A stretch of 46,205 nucleotides of DNA from JAEUUM01 sp038326165 (GCA_038326165.1 JBBQJT010000028.1:1-46205); one strand, 5' to 3'; positions 34,668 through 44,439 are shown, counted from the first letter of the stretch. Translations and numbers: made by a program. Notes: generated from the letters alone by a model not told the origin.

Positions 34668-35170
34668 TTTTGCTCCTGGTCTTCAATTATTGAAATTGAC
34701 TTTTGCATTACCAAAGAGTTTGGTACCGTTATGATCTCTCCACTTTTTGTCTTTAGGTGAATAAAAAAATAAGTTAATTCAGTTACTTCTCCTTCAAAAG
34801 GGTAATCCCTGTCTAGCATTTTAATAGTGTCTCCTAATTTGACAGGGTGATTAAAGAAAAGTATTATGCTTGAGGTAATATTGGAAAGTAGGGACCATTG
34901 GGCAAAAAAAGCTATACCTAAAGCTGTTAGTAATGTACTTACAAATACAGCAATTTCATTTTGTTCCAATCCCCAAATTCCTGCAATTAAAATCACCACA
35001 GTTATTGTTGTAAAAAGATGAATTGCTTTGATGATAATCTTCCTTCTAGCTCTTTGGACTTGTGTTTTTTTTAGGGTATTGTTTATGAGGTTTTTTATAA
35101 CAAAAATGGCAATCACATAAAGAACCAAGGTTGCCAATGTTTCTAATATTTGTATTTTTTGCTCATCCAT
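34664..35170 (-). CDS. Short MscS-like mechanosensitive channel protein
   Basis: From the ATG at 35170 (after GAAAAAAGA) the product has 168 residues: helices at about 8-28 and 47-66, a pore-helix region (LTALGIAFFAQWSLLSNITS) and the MscS beta domain (LFFNHPVKLGDTIKM, ITVPNSLVMQKSI). It then stops, without the C-terminal alpha/beta domain of full-length MscS. This small form is known in other bacteria. The open frame extends to 35257, but the added 29 residues look non-coding. It is coupled to the DUF2490 gene. Confidence 0.8.
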   Translation of the reverse strand: MDEQKIQILETLATLVLYVIAIFVIKNLINNTLKKTQVQRARRKIIIKAIHLFTTITVVILIAGIWGLEQNEIAVFVSTLLTALGIAFFAQWSLLSNITSSIILFFNHPVKLGDTIKMLDRDYPFEGEVTELTYFFIHLKTKSGEIITVPNSLVMQKSISIIEDQEQK

Positions 35171-35466
35171 TCTTTTTTCTTTTTGACATTTATTTTGGTT
35201 CCCTGTATTGTCGTCAATCAAACTTACCGACAGTTGCAGTTTATCGAAAAACCGCATTTTTTCTCCTCAAAACTAGGGTTTTTTATTGATTTAGAGTCTT
35301 TCAAGCCGATTTATTATGTGTTTTGGATTCTTGGATTCAAATATGGTTAGGCAAATAAACTTGTTTTATGGCTAAAAAAGTATTTTACTCAAAGTCCAAT
35401 AAACTATCTTGAAGGAACTTGTCGGTTAACCAAAGCCAATAGTTGAAGCAGTCAAATGCTGCACTT
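35171..35466. other. Intergenic region, nothing recognised
   Basis: About 300 bases between the short MscS gene and the lipoprotein gene upstream of it on the same strand. It probably carries the MscS-DUF2490 promoter, but I see no clear TAnnTTTG box, hairpin or reading frame. Confidence 0.4.
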
Positions 35467-36042
35467 TTAGTCAAAACGATGGTTATACTTTTCCACGGTC
35501 AAGCCTTCAAAATAAATTGTATCTCCTTGTCCCTCCACAAAGAATTCTGGAATAGTATCTTCTAGTCGCGTATAAGAATTTTCAGCATTTACGGCATGTC
35601 CAAAACTGCAATCATTGTGTTCTTTGTCCAAGGATACTTTAATGATATCAGAATTAAATTCAAATTTCAACAAACAATTTATGTCTTCGCTATATTTTTT
35701 TGAGTCGTAAGTTCCAATGTTGCCTTGAATAGATAGATTTCCAAATAGTTGTCCTGTATTGTAAGAAGGTGCACCCCTGCAAACGTCAAGAAAAAAAAGA
35801 GCAGAATACTCTGTAACGGGATAAATAATTATAGAACCCACAGCACCTTTCTCTACGTCGTTTCCGAATGAATAGGTGCCACCAATATTCGCAGTTGATG
35901 TTGGTTCTGCCTTCTGTGTAATAATGGTTTCATCTGTTGCTGTGACGGGAATATTGTTGTTGGTGTTGTCCGAATTATTACAACTGCCCATTGTCAAAGT
36001 AATTATTAAAGCAGAAAATATCAAAAAGGATTGAGTGGTCAT
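35467..36042 (-). CDS. Lipoprotein of unknown function
   Basis: The 191-residue protein begins with a lipoprotein signal (FSALIITLTMGSC, lipidated Cys21), followed by an Asn/Thr-rich linker (about 22-55). The rest is beta-rich, with a GGTYSFGNDVEKGAVGSIIIYP start and three cysteines that could form disulfides. I do not recognise a family. It is flanked by about 296 bases on its 3' side and is divergent from purD. Confidence 0.6.
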   Translation of the reverse strand: MTTQSFLIFSALIITLTMGSCNNSDNTNNNIPVTATDETIITQKAEPTSTANIGGTYSFGNDVEKGAVGSIIIYPVTEYSALFFLDVCRGAPSYNTGQLFGNLSIQGNIGTYDSKKYSEDINCLLKFEFNSDIIKVSLDKEHNDCSFGHAVNAENSYTRLEDTIPEFFVEGQGDTIYFEGLTVEKYNHRFD

Positions 36043-36285
36043 TTTTGTGTTGGGTTGATTTAAAATAAATTATATCTTAGGTTGCTATCAATTTCAGAAG
36101 AACTAAATCTTGCCTGGTAATAGATTTTACACTAAAACGAAAAAATTGATCAAATGTAATGAAGATTGGAAAACTCAATTTGCATTAATGCCAACTATTT
36201 GCTGTCCAAACCTTTTACATTGTTTTAATTGTGAGGGTTTCGATGAATTGATACTCCCTCTTCAAGGATTGTTAGGCAGACCCAT

Positions 36286-36293
36286 TATCTTTA
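36286..36293 (+). promoter_or_regulatory. Promoter-like box (TATCTTTA) before purD
   Basis: A near match to TAnnTTTG with A in the last position. It would give a leader of about 15 bases before the purD ATG at 36313. The -33 element is not clear. Confidence 0.35.
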
Positions 36294-36312
36294 CACGAAC
36301 TATCTTTAAGTT

Positions 36313-37596
36313 ATGAAAATTTTATTATTAGGTGGCGGAGGACGTGAGCATGCAATAGCAAAATCAATTTTAAAAAGTGATAAGTGTGAAAAACTATATG
36401 TGATGCCAGGAAATGCAGGTACTGGCAACATTGCAATTAATATTCAGGGTTCGGTGAATGATTTTAATGCTATAGCTGACATCATATCTCATCATGAAAT
36501 AGACATGCTGATCGTTGGTCCTGAGGAACCGCTGGTGTTGGGTATCTACGATTTCATGAAATCCAAACCAGAATTGAAAAACTTAAAAATAATAGGCCCT
36601 GATAAGGTAGGCGCACAATTGGAAGGTTCGAAAGCATGGTCTAAGACTTTCATGCAAAAAAGAGATATTCCCACTGCTCGATACCGTAGCTTTTCATCAC
36701 ATCAACTCAGTGAGGCTTCTGAATTTATAGATGGGTTTACTGGGCCAGTTGTTCTAAAAGCCGATGGTTTGGCAGCAGGCAAAGGTGTGATCATTACTTC
36801 TGACAAAAAAGAGGCTAAAGAAGTTATTCAATCTATGTTTGAAGGTCAGTTTGGAGCTGCTGGTTCTACCGTTGTGGTGGAAGAATTCTTGGATGGAATT
36901 GAATTTTCTGTATTTGCTTTGACAGATGGTCATGATTATATCTTGTTGCCTGAAGCAAAAGACTACAAACGAATTGGTGAAAAGGATACTGGCCTCAACA
37001 CGGGTGGCATGGGTGCTGTAAGTCCTGTTAGCTTTTTTGATGATGACATGAAATCAAAAGTCATCAGCCAAATCATCCAACCTACCATTTTAGGACTTCA
37101 AGAAGAAGGAGCCAAATACGTCGGATTTATATTCTTTGGCTTGATCAAAGTCCAAGGGGAACCTTTTGTTATTGAATACAACTGTCGCTTGGGCGATCCT
37201 GAAACAGAAGTCGTAGTACCTCGTATCCAGTCGGATTTGTTGGAATTATTTGACGCTGCTTGCACCGGTCAACTTGCATCAAAGCACATTTCAATTGATC
37301 CAAGAACTGCTGTTACAACGATGGCAGTAGCTGGCGGCTACCCAGGAGATTATGAAAAAGGACATGAAATTTTAATTCCGGAGGATTCGGATGACAATTG
37401 CTTTTTTCATGCTGGAACTAAAGATATCAATGGCAAAATACTGACCAATGGTGGTCGAGTTATTGCAGCAACTGCCTTAGCCGATGATTTGCCAACTGCA
37501 ATTCGAACTTCACAATCCATGGTTTCTGAAATCAAATTTCAGGACAAATATTTTAGAACTGATATTGGCTCTGATTTAGTAAAATTGAACAACTGA
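36313..37596 (+). CDS. purD: Phosphoribosylamine-glycine ligase (GAR synthetase)
   Basis: The enzyme joins phosphoribosylamine and glycine with ATP in de novo purine synthesis. The 427-residue product has the N-terminal GGGGREHAIAKS, VGPEEPLVLGI, the ATP-grasp core (VLKADGLAAGKGV, EEFLDGIEFSVFAL), the metal-binding EYNCRLGDPETEVV and a C-terminal domain with NGGRVIAATA. The length is normal. murF-alr follows after 2 bases, so the two are cotranscribed although the pathways differ. Confidence 0.95.
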   Translation: MKILLLGGGGREHAIAKSILKSDKCEKLYVMPGNAGTGNIAINIQGSVNDFNAIADIISHHEIDMLIVGPEEPLVLGIYDFMKSKPELKNLKIIGPDKVGAQLEGSKAWSKTFMQKRDIPTARYRSFSSHQLSEASEFIDGFTGPVVLKADGLAAGKGVIITSDKKEAKEVIQSMFEGQFGAAGSTVVVEEFLDGIEFSVFALTDGHDYILLPEAKDYKRIGEKDTGLNTGGMGAVSPVSFFDDDMKSKVISQIIQPTILGLQEEGAKYVGFIFFGLIKVQGEPFVIEYNCRLGDPETEVVVPRIQSDLLELFDAACTGQLASKHISIDPRTAVTTMAVAGGYPGDYEKGHEILIPEDSDDNCFFHAGTKDINGKILTNGGRVIAATALADDLPTAIRTSQSMVSEIKFQDKYFRTDIGSDLVKLNN

Positions 37597-37598
37597 TA

Positions 37599-40073
37599 AT
37601 GAATGTTGCCTCTAATTCTCTATTGGGTTTGCAATCAATTACGGGAGGTGAATTGAAAGGGCCGAATCTCAGCCATTTGTTCCAGTTGTTATCCTATGAT
37701 AGTCGCCATATCACTGACCCTGCTAACACTTTGTTTGTGGCATTGAAGGGCGAACGATTGAATGGTTCCCAATTTGTAGCAGAAGCTTATGAAAAGGGTG
37801 TAAGACTCTTTCTGGTCCAAAACCCATTTCAAGATTATCAAGATTTCCTGGAAGCAAGTTTTTTGCTTGTGCCTGATAGCTTGATAGCACTGCAAGCTTG
37901 GGCGGCTGCGCACCGTCGTGATTTCTCAATTCCTGTTGTTGGAGTTACTGGGAGCAATGGTAAAACTATCGTAAAGGAATGGCTCGCGGAATTATTGGAA
38001 AGCAAATATCAAGTAGTTAAAAGCCCGAGAAGTTACAACAGTCAGCTTGGGGTTTCATTGTCATGCCTTCTAATCGATGAAGAAGATACGCTCGGTATTT
38101 TTGAGGCCGGGATTTCCAAAATTGGTGAAATGAATCACTTGGAGCAAATGATTCAACCGAACATCGGAATTTTTACTTATTTGGGTACTGCCCACAGTTC
38201 CGGATTTGAATCACAAGAGCAGAAATTGCTTGAAAAATTGCAACTCTTCAAAGGATGTGACAAGATCATCTATTGCAGAGATCAAGAGTTGGTGCACCAA
38301 TGGATGACCAAATTATTTGGAGCCAAAGCTATCGGATTTTCAACCAATAGCGCAGGGTCATATCATTTTAGCCTCCAAATACAAAAGCACAAAACCTTGA
38401 TCCTTTTTAGCCAATCAGGCGAATCGTTTACCATCGAAACGACATTCAGGGACGAAGCCTCATTGAACAATGTATGTACTTGCATCACCCTTTTGTGTGA
38501 AATGGATGCATTGGACACCGATACCATCAATGCGCTTACCAATTTGAAACCCATAGATATGCGCCTCATTGTTAAGGAGGGGCTGAATGAATGTCTAATT
38601 GTGGATGACAGTTACAATGCTGATGAAACGGGTTTGGAACTCGCATTGCGGTTCTTAGAGCAACAAAGTCAAAAAATGCTCCATACCGTTATACTTTCGG
38701 ATTTGGTAGAAAGTGATAAGGACAAAAAAGCACTTTATCAACGTATTGCTTCGAGTTTGGACAAGCATAACATAAGCAAAGTGATGACTGTGGGTCAAGA
38801 AAGTAAATTGGTAGGCAATTATCTCAATCCAAAGATATTGTACCGACATTTTCCCAACACCCAGGAGTTCTTAACCCATTTTCAACATTCCGATTTCCGC
38901 AAAGAAGCGATTTTAGTTAAAGGTGCCCGAAAATACGAATTTGAGCTCATTGTTCAGGCGCTGAGCAAGCAAACACACCGAACCATTTTGGAAGTAAATC
39001 TGACCGCATTGTTGGATAATTTTAAGACCTATGCCTCAATGCTTAGGCCTGAAGTCAAGATCATGGCCATGGTCAAGGCATCAGCCTATGGTGCGGGGAG
39101 CGATGAAGTGGCAAAACTGCTTCAACACCACAAAGTAGATTATCTCTGTGTTGCGTATCCTGATGAAGGTTTACTCCTTCGAAATAATGGTATTCATTTG
39201 CCCATTTTGGTTCTAAACCCTGATGAACAAAGCTTCTCGCTGATGGTGTCCCACCAATTGGAAGCTGAGGTTTACTCTCTGGAGATGCTCGAAAAGATTA
39301 TTGCATTCTGCCAACCAGGAACAGAATCTATTAATATACACTTGAAGTTGGACACTGGTATGAATAGGCTTGGCTTCAAGGAAGAAGATCTTCCAAGTTT
39401 GATAGGACAGCTTGGTAAAATGCAAGGTATAATTGTAAAATCTATGTTCAGTCATCTGGCATCAAGTGAAGATCCACTCGAAGATGATTATACCAAGGAA
39501 CAAGTTCGATTGTTTGATTTGTGGTCAACACAACTGGAGGATGCGCTAGGCTACAAGGTATTGAAACATGTATTGAATTCTTCAGGAATTTCAAGGTTTT
39601 GCCAATATCAATATGATATGGTTCGCTTGGGAATTGGACTTTACGGCTATGATTCCTATCGTGAAATGTCAATGCGATTGAGACCTGTACATTGTTTCAA
39701 AGCAAGAATATCCCAAATTAAAAATTTGGAATCAGGAACAACTGTTGGTTATGGCAGAAGAGGAATTATGAAATCTGATGGGAGGATTGCAACCATTTCA
39801 GTTGGATATGCCGACGGCTTTTTGAGAGGATTGGGCAATGGAAATTATAGAGTGGGTATCCGCAATAAACTTGCACCTACAATAGGGAATGTATGTATGG
39901 ACATGGCCATGGTAGATGTTTCGGATATTCCTGAAGCTTCAACTGGTGATGAAGTTATTCTCTTTGGCGAATATATCCCTGTTACCGATATGTCCGAGGC
40001 CCTTGGAACCATTCCGTATGAAGTTTTTACAGGGATTTCATCGAGAGTTAAGCGGGTATATTATCAGGAATAA
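37599..40073 (+). CDS. murF-alr: Fused MurF ligase and alanine racemase
   Basis: The 824-residue protein joins two cell-wall enzymes. Residues about 1-455 are MurF, which adds D-Ala-D-Ala to the UDP-MurNAc-tripeptide; its ATP loop is GVTGSNGKT (115-123). Residues about 460-824 are PLP-dependent alanine racemase, which makes D-alanine: the PLP lysine is Lys493 in MVKASAYGAG, and HLASSEDP, RLGIGLYGYD, TTVGYGRRG and NVCMDMAMVD are further motifs. This fusion is known in Bacteroidota and couples supply of D-Ala to its use. It follows purD by 2 bases. Confidence 0.94.
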   Translation: MNVASNSLLGLQSITGGELKGPNLSHLFQLLSYDSRHITDPANTLFVALKGERLNGSQFVAEAYEKGVRLFLVQNPFQDYQDFLEASFLLVPDSLIALQAWAAAHRRDFSIPVVGVTGSNGKTIVKEWLAELLESKYQVVKSPRSYNSQLGVSLSCLLIDEEDTLGIFEAGISKIGEMNHLEQMIQPNIGIFTYLGTAHSSGFESQEQKLLEKLQLFKGCDKIIYCRDQELVHQWMTKLFGAKAIGFSTNSAGSYHFSLQIQKHKTLILFSQSGESFTIETTFRDEASLNNVCTCITLLCEMDALDTDTINALTNLKPIDMRLIVKEGLNECLIVDDSYNADETGLELALRFLEQQSQKMLHTVILSDLVESDKDKKALYQRIASSLDKHNISKVMTVGQESKLVGNYLNPKILYRHFPNTQEFLTHFQHSDFRKEAILVKGARKYEFELIVQALSKQTHRTILEVNLTALLDNFKTYASMLRPEVKIMAMVKASAYGAGSDEVAKLLQHHKVDYLCVAYPDEGLLLRNNGIHLPILVLNPDEQSFSLMVSHQLEAEVYSLEMLEKIIAFCQPGTESINIHLKLDTGMNRLGFKEEDLPSLIGQLGKMQGIIVKSMFSHLASSEDPLEDDYTKEQVRLFDLWSTQLEDALGYKVLKHVLNSSGISRFCQYQYDMVRLGIGLYGYDSYREMSMRLRPVHCFKARISQIKNLESGTTVGYGRRGIMKSDGRIATISVGYADGFLRGLGNGNYRVGIRNKLAPTIGNVCMDMAMVDVSDIPEASTGDEVILFGEYIPVTDMSEALGTIPYEVFTGISSRVKRVYYQE

Positions 40074-40082
40074 TTCACTTGC

Positions 40083-40129
40083 TTGCGTTAAAAAAGCGTT
40101 AGAATTATAATTATGGCAGATTAACGCAA
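40083..40129. repeat. Inverted repeat TTGCGTTAA / TTAACGCAA
   Basis: Two perfect 9-base inverted arms (40083-40091 and 40121-40129) separated by 29 bases. They lie between the end of murF-alr and the promoter-like box of the PpiC gene. There is no T-run, so an operator or a protein-binding site fits better than a terminator. Confidence 0.5.
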
Positions 40130-40138
40130 ATGAAATAC

Positions 40139-40146
40139 TAAATTTG
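40139..40146 (+). promoter_or_regulatory. Promoter -7 box (TAAATTTG) of the PpiC/SurA gene group
   Basis: A perfect TAnnTTTG match 47 bases before the ATG at 40194. It lies 9 bases after the right arm of the 9-base inverted repeat. No TTTG is found at the -33 spacing, so the promoter may need an activator. Confidence 0.4.
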
Positions 40147-40193
40147 CGCTTTATTTTCTACTTAACCATTTCATGTTAATATCTACTAGCTGT

Positions 40194-42167
40194 ATGAAAA
40201 GATTAATGTTATTGTGTTTAATACTGACTCAACTGAGTTTGTTTGGACAAAAGGCTGATGATAGAGTGTTATTTACAATTTCTGGCAAGCCTATCAAGGT
40301 GTCAGAATTTATGTACATCTATTCAAAGAATAATGGTGCAAAAGCCGATTTCACCAAAGCTTCAGTTGAAGAAAATTTGAGGCTTTATAAGAACTTTAAA
40401 TTAAAAGTACAATATGCCCGTGACCTAAAATTGGATACCATTCCAAGTACTAAAACTGAACTTGCAGGCTACCGTAAGCAATTGGCAGACAGCTATTTGA
40501 TTGATAGAGAAGTCACTGATAAGTTGGTAAAAGAAGCCTTCGACCGCAGTAAAACTGATTCGCATTTGGCCCATATTTTGAAGTCACTCAACGATGGAGC
40601 CACACCTGAGGACACTTTGAAGCAATATCTGGCCATCATGGATATCCGTAAGAGATTGATGTCCGGCGAAGACTTTGCTAGAGTAGCAAGAGAAGCAAGT
40701 GATGATAAGTCAGCAGCAGATAATGGAGGTGATTTGGGTTATTTTACTGCAATATTTCCCAATGGTTATTACAATATCGAAAATGCAGTTTACAGTTCAA
40801 AGCCTGGTCAAATTACATTGCCCATCCGAACAAATTTGGGATATCACCTTTTTAAATTGATTGACTCACGACCCGCTCGTGGAGAGATGGAAGTGGCGCA
40901 CATATTGCTTCGCAAGCCGAAGGAGCTCCAAAAGGGAGGAACTGACCCTAAAGCGATATTGGATTCTCTGTACATGGTATTGCAAAAAGGAGGAAATTTC
41001 GAAGATTTGGCAGGTAAATTTTCTGAAGACAAAGGCTCCGCTGACAAGGCAGGTTACATAGGGTTCTTTGGAATCAATCGTTTTGATAAATCATTTGAAG
41101 ATGCTGCATTTGCACTTACTAAAGATGGTGAAATATCAAAACCAGTTGAAACAACCGCAGGGTGGCACCTCATCAAACGCATTTCTGCAAGACCAATTAC
41201 AGACTATGAAAGTTCTAAGAAACGTCTGGAAGCGCGTATCAAGAAGGATGGCCGCTATGAACAATCAAGAAAGGCTTTGGTAGAAAAAATCAAGAAGCAG
41301 TGTGGCTTGGTTGAAAACAAAGAAGCTATGGCAACATTGGTTAAAGGACTTGATGAAACATATTTCAACAATGAATTCAAAATGCCAGATGTCAAAACAG
41401 ATGCAGTGCTTTATACCTTGGACAACGGAACCAAATTGACAACTGGTCAATTTTTGGATTTCTTAAAGGCCAACACACGTAAGCGTATGAGCATGAAACA
41501 AACCAATGATATAGCCTCAGCTGTAGATAGAATGTATGAAGATAACCTCAATACTGCCATTCTTAAATACGAAGAAGGAAAGCTAGAGCAGAAGTACCCT
41601 GAATTTAAGTCTCTGATGAGAGAATATGAAGAAGGAACACTATTATTTGCAGCCTCTGAGAGAATGGTTTGGAAGAAAGCCTCAGAAGACAGCCTAGGAT
41701 TGAAGAAATTCTTCAATGAGAATCTTTCTAAAAAATTCAAGTGGGATAAAAGAGTTCAAGCAAAAGTGTATACCCAACGTCAAGCTTCAGATGAAGAAAT
41801 GAAAAAGGCCTACGAAATGATTAAAGCCAATCCAAAGGCAGATATTGATAAGGAGTTCAATAAAGAGCGAAAATTAATCGTTTTAGAGGCACGTGTTTTT
41901 GAGACAGGTAAAAATGTCGATGCGGACAAGATGCTTTGGAAGGAAGGAGAATTATCTGATTATTTGCGTGATGAGAAAGGCAGAGTCGCTTATTTCTTAA
42001 TTATTGAGAAAGTATTAGAACCTGGATTTAAAACACTTGAAGAAGCTCGCGGATATGCAGTTGCAGATTATGGCGATTACTTAGAAAAGCAATGGGTTGA
42101 TTCGTTGAATGCAAAATATCAAGTAAAAGTTGACCAAAAAGTTTTTGATTCTTTGTTGAAAAAGTAA
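40194..42167 (+). CDS. Periplasmic PpiC-type peptidylprolyl isomerase with two parvulin domains
   Basis: From the ATG at 40194 the product has 657 residues with a signal peptide (MKRLMLLCLILTQLSLFGQ). It has an N-terminal chaperone-like helical part (about 25-120), two parvulin domains (about 122-225: AHILKS, NGGDLGYFTA; and about 230-335: EVAHILLRKPKEL, GYIGFFGI), and a long helical C-terminal part. It should help outer-membrane proteins fold. An in-frame ATG at 40173 would add 7 residues before the signal. It is the first of three related genes. Confidence 0.85.
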   Translation: MKRLMLLCLILTQLSLFGQKADDRVLFTISGKPIKVSEFMYIYSKNNGAKADFTKASVEENLRLYKNFKLKVQYARDLKLDTIPSTKTELAGYRKQLADSYLIDREVTDKLVKEAFDRSKTDSHLAHILKSLNDGATPEDTLKQYLAIMDIRKRLMSGEDFARVAREASDDKSAADNGGDLGYFTAIFPNGYYNIENAVYSSKPGQITLPIRTNLGYHLFKLIDSRPARGEMEVAHILLRKPKELQKGGTDPKAILDSLYMVLQKGGNFEDLAGKFSEDKGSADKAGYIGFFGINRFDKSFEDAAFALTKDGEISKPVETTAGWHLIKRISARPITDYESSKKRLEARIKKDGRYEQSRKALVEKIKKQCGLVENKEAMATLVKGLDETYFNNEFKMPDVKTDAVLYTLDNGTKLTTGQFLDFLKANTRKRMSMKQTNDIASAVDRMYEDNLNTAILKYEEGKLEQKYPEFKSLMREYEEGTLLFAASERMVWKKASEDSLGLKKFFNENLSKKFKWDKRVQAKVYTQRQASDEEMKKAYEMIKANPKADIDKEFNKERKLIVLEARVFETGKNVDADKMLWKEGELSDYLRDEKGRVAYFLIIEKVLEPGFKTLEEARGYAVADYGDYLEKQWVDSLNAKYQVKVDQKVFDSLLKK

Positions 42168-42175
42168 ATAAACGA

Positions 42176-43054
42176 GTGCTGAAAAAATTCAATTCGATAT
42201 CAAACTTAATTTTCTGGATTGGCGCAATGTGCCTTATGCAAGGCTTGTGCTCATGTGGCAAAAAAGATGCCGTGATAGCTAAGGTCTATGATAGAAAATT
42301 GCATTTTTCAGAATTAAAAGACTTGGTGGAAAGCGCAAATTCGCCCGCTGACAGTTTGGCTATTTTGAACAACTATATCAACCAATGGGTGAAAGAACAA
42401 GTTTTTTATAGAGAAGCTGATAAAGAGTTAGAAGAAAGAGGGTCCATAAAGAAAAGTCTTGCTAATTACGAAGATGCCCTACAAGGATTGGCATACGAAA
42501 ATGAATTGTTGCGTTCAAAATTGGACACTGTTGTCACTGACACCATGATCAAAGCATATTTTGCAGCCAATCCTGAACAGTTCCGATTGAAAGCTCCATT
42601 GATGCGTTGTTTATTCATAAAATCCAGAGTTGCTGATACCAAGAAAATGAGTATTGGAAAGTGGATTGTTAGCAAAGATCCCAATGACAGAAAGCTTTTG
42701 GTGGATTTTTGTAAGGCCAAGTCCATGTTGTATATGCTCCAAGATACGGTTTGGTTCCCAGTATCAGACATCAAAGAACTGATTCCAACCAATAAATTAT
42801 CCAATTTTGATTGGAGAGGAGGCAGCAAAAACCAACTGGTTGACGATAATATACAGTACGATTTGAAAATCCTAGAATGGAGTTCTGCAGGTAACATTGC
42901 ACCTTTCAATTATGCAAGCAATCAAATTAAAACAATTCTGGAGAACAAAAAGAAGATAGAAGGAATTGATCAATACAAGAAAAAATTGATAAAATCTGCT
43001 TCAGAATCAAATAAAATAAAGGTTTTCACAAAAGATTATACACCCTCATACTAA
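42176..43054 (+). CDS. SurA-N-like periplasmic lipoprotein without a PPIase domain
   Basis: The 292-residue product starts at a GTG at 42176 and has a hydrophobic segment ending LCSC, a likely lipobox (Cys27). Residues about 35-150 look like the helical N-terminal part of SurA/PpiC proteins (LAILNNYINQWVKEQVFYRE, IKAYFAANPEQFRL). No parvulin domain follows; the rest is unassigned. It lies between two PPIase genes (8 and 11 bases apart), so it is probably part of the same folding system as a chaperone-only member. Confidence 0.7.
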   Translation: MLKKFNSISNLIFWIGAMCLMQGLCSCGKKDAVIAKVYDRKLHFSELKDLVESANSPADSLAILNNYINQWVKEQVFYREADKELEERGSIKKSLANYEDALQGLAYENELLRSKLDTVVTDTMIKAYFAANPEQFRLKAPLMRCLFIKSRVADTKKMSIGKWIVSKDPNDRKLLVDFCKAKSMLYMLQDTVWFPVSDIKELIPTNKLSNFDWRGGSKNQLVDDNIQYDLKILEWSSAGNIAPFNYASNQIKTILENKKKIEGIDQYKKKLIKSASESNKIKVFTKDYTPSY

Positions 43055-43065
43055 CCAAATATTTC

Positions 43066-44418
43066 ATGAAATATACATTTATAGTTCTTGCTTTTATAGT
43101 TTCAATTTGTGGTGTAAGAGCTCAAGAGCCACTGGATAAAATTATAGCAACAGTAGGAGGGGAGCCAGTTTTACTTTCAGATCTGGCACAGCAATTGGCA
43201 TATATGCGAGAAAGACAGCCGAATATGCCAGCTGATGCAGCTTGTAGCCTCATGGAGAACTTACTGGTCGAAAGCTTGCTTTTAAATCAAGCCAAATTAG
43301 ACTCCATTGAAGTAAAAGACGAAGAAATTGACTCAGAAGTGAATGTGAGAGTTGAGGAAATTCTAAGGTATATGGGTAATGATGAGGCTCAATTTCAAAC
43401 CTATTATGGCAAAACGGTTCCTGAAGTCCGAAACCAAATGCGGGAACCAACCCAACAGCAAATATTGGTACGCAAAATGCGCCAGGAAATCTTATCCAGT
43501 ATTACAGTTACTCCGAGTGAAGTGCGGGAATTTTACAACAAGATACCTAGAGATTCCTTACCATATTTTAGCTCCGAAGTAGAATTGGGTGAAATTGTTT
43601 TTACTCCTGTTGTTAATCCTGCTCAGAAAAAGGTAGCGTTTGATAAATTGACAGAACTGCGAAGACGCATAACATTAGAAAATACAAGCTTTGCAGAATT
43701 GGCTGAGAAATACAGTGCAGATCCAGGAAGTGCTAGAAATGGAGGTGACTTGGGTGTCGTAAAACGCGGTACATTCGTCCCTGAATTTGAGGCCGCTGCC
43801 TACAACCTCGATAAAGATGAGATTTCACCTGTTATTGAATCCGACTTTGGCTTTCACGTCATTCAATTGATTGATCGCAAAGGGAACAACATACATTGTA
43901 GGCATATTTTGATCAAGCCCGATATCACAAATGAAGATCTGGTAAAGGCGAAATCCTCCGCGGACAGTATCCGCAATATGCTGATGACTGATACTATTAG
44001 TTTTTCCGCTGCTGTAAAGAAATATTCAGACAAAAAATCTCAGAGTTACAACAACGATGGCTTGAAATTGAATCCAAAGAACGGAAGCACTTACTACTCC
44101 ATTGCCGACTTGGATCCTGATGTCTATTTTGCGATTGACAAAATGAAAGATGGCAGTTTTTCAGCGCCAGTTGAACTGAAAGAACCTGATGGCTCTAAGC
44201 AGTATTCTATTTTTAAGTTGATATCTCGATCTAGACCACACAAGGCAAGTTTGGAAGAAGATTATACAAAGATTGCAGAAGCAGCCTTAGAGCAAAAAAA
44301 GGGAATGTTCCTGATTGAATGGTTAACCAAACATACTTCAGATACGCACATCGAGGTAGATGAGGGATTTAGTGATTGCGGGTTCGAAACAAAATGGGGA
44401 GCAGTGCTACGGAATTGA
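43066..44418 (+). CDS. SurA-like periplasmic peptidylprolyl isomerase
   Basis: The 450-residue protein has a signal peptide (about 1-19), a SurA N-terminal domain (about 22-165: DKIIATVGGEPVLLSDLAQQLAY), and two parvulin domains (about 168-275: VELGEIVFTP, RNGGDLGVVKRGTFVPEFE; and about 277-390: CRHILIKPD). This is the layout of SurA, the chaperone that delivers barrel proteins to the BAM complex. The C-terminal residues include a Cys in GFSDCGFETKWG. It converges on moaE. Confidence 0.88.
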   Translation: MKYTFIVLAFIVSICGVRAQEPLDKIIATVGGEPVLLSDLAQQLAYMRERQPNMPADAACSLMENLLVESLLLNQAKLDSIEVKDEEIDSEVNVRVEEILRYMGNDEAQFQTYYGKTVPEVRNQMREPTQQQILVRKMRQEILSSITVTPSEVREFYNKIPRDSLPYFSSEVELGEIVFTPVVNPAQKKVAFDKLTELRRRITLENTSFAELAEKYSADPGSARNGGDLGVVKRGTFVPEFEAAAYNLDKDEISPVIESDFGFHVIQLIDRKGNNIHCRHILIKPDITNEDLVKAKSSADSIRNMLMTDTISFSAAVKKYSDKKSQSYNNDGLKLNPKNGSTYYSIADLDPDVYFAIDKMKDGSFSAPVELKEPDGSKQYSIFKLISRSRPHKASLEEDYTKIAEAALEQKKGMFLIEWLTKHTSDTHIEVDEGFSDCGFETKWGAVLRN

Positions 44419-44439
44419 TTGATAATTCTTTGTAGGATG

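Noticed and set aside
36110..36316. 68-residue plus-strand frame before purD
   Set aside because: No signal, family or start context; it covers the likely purD promoter.
39916..40110. 64-residue frame at the end of murF-alr
   Set aside because: It is an out-of-frame shadow of the racemase gene.
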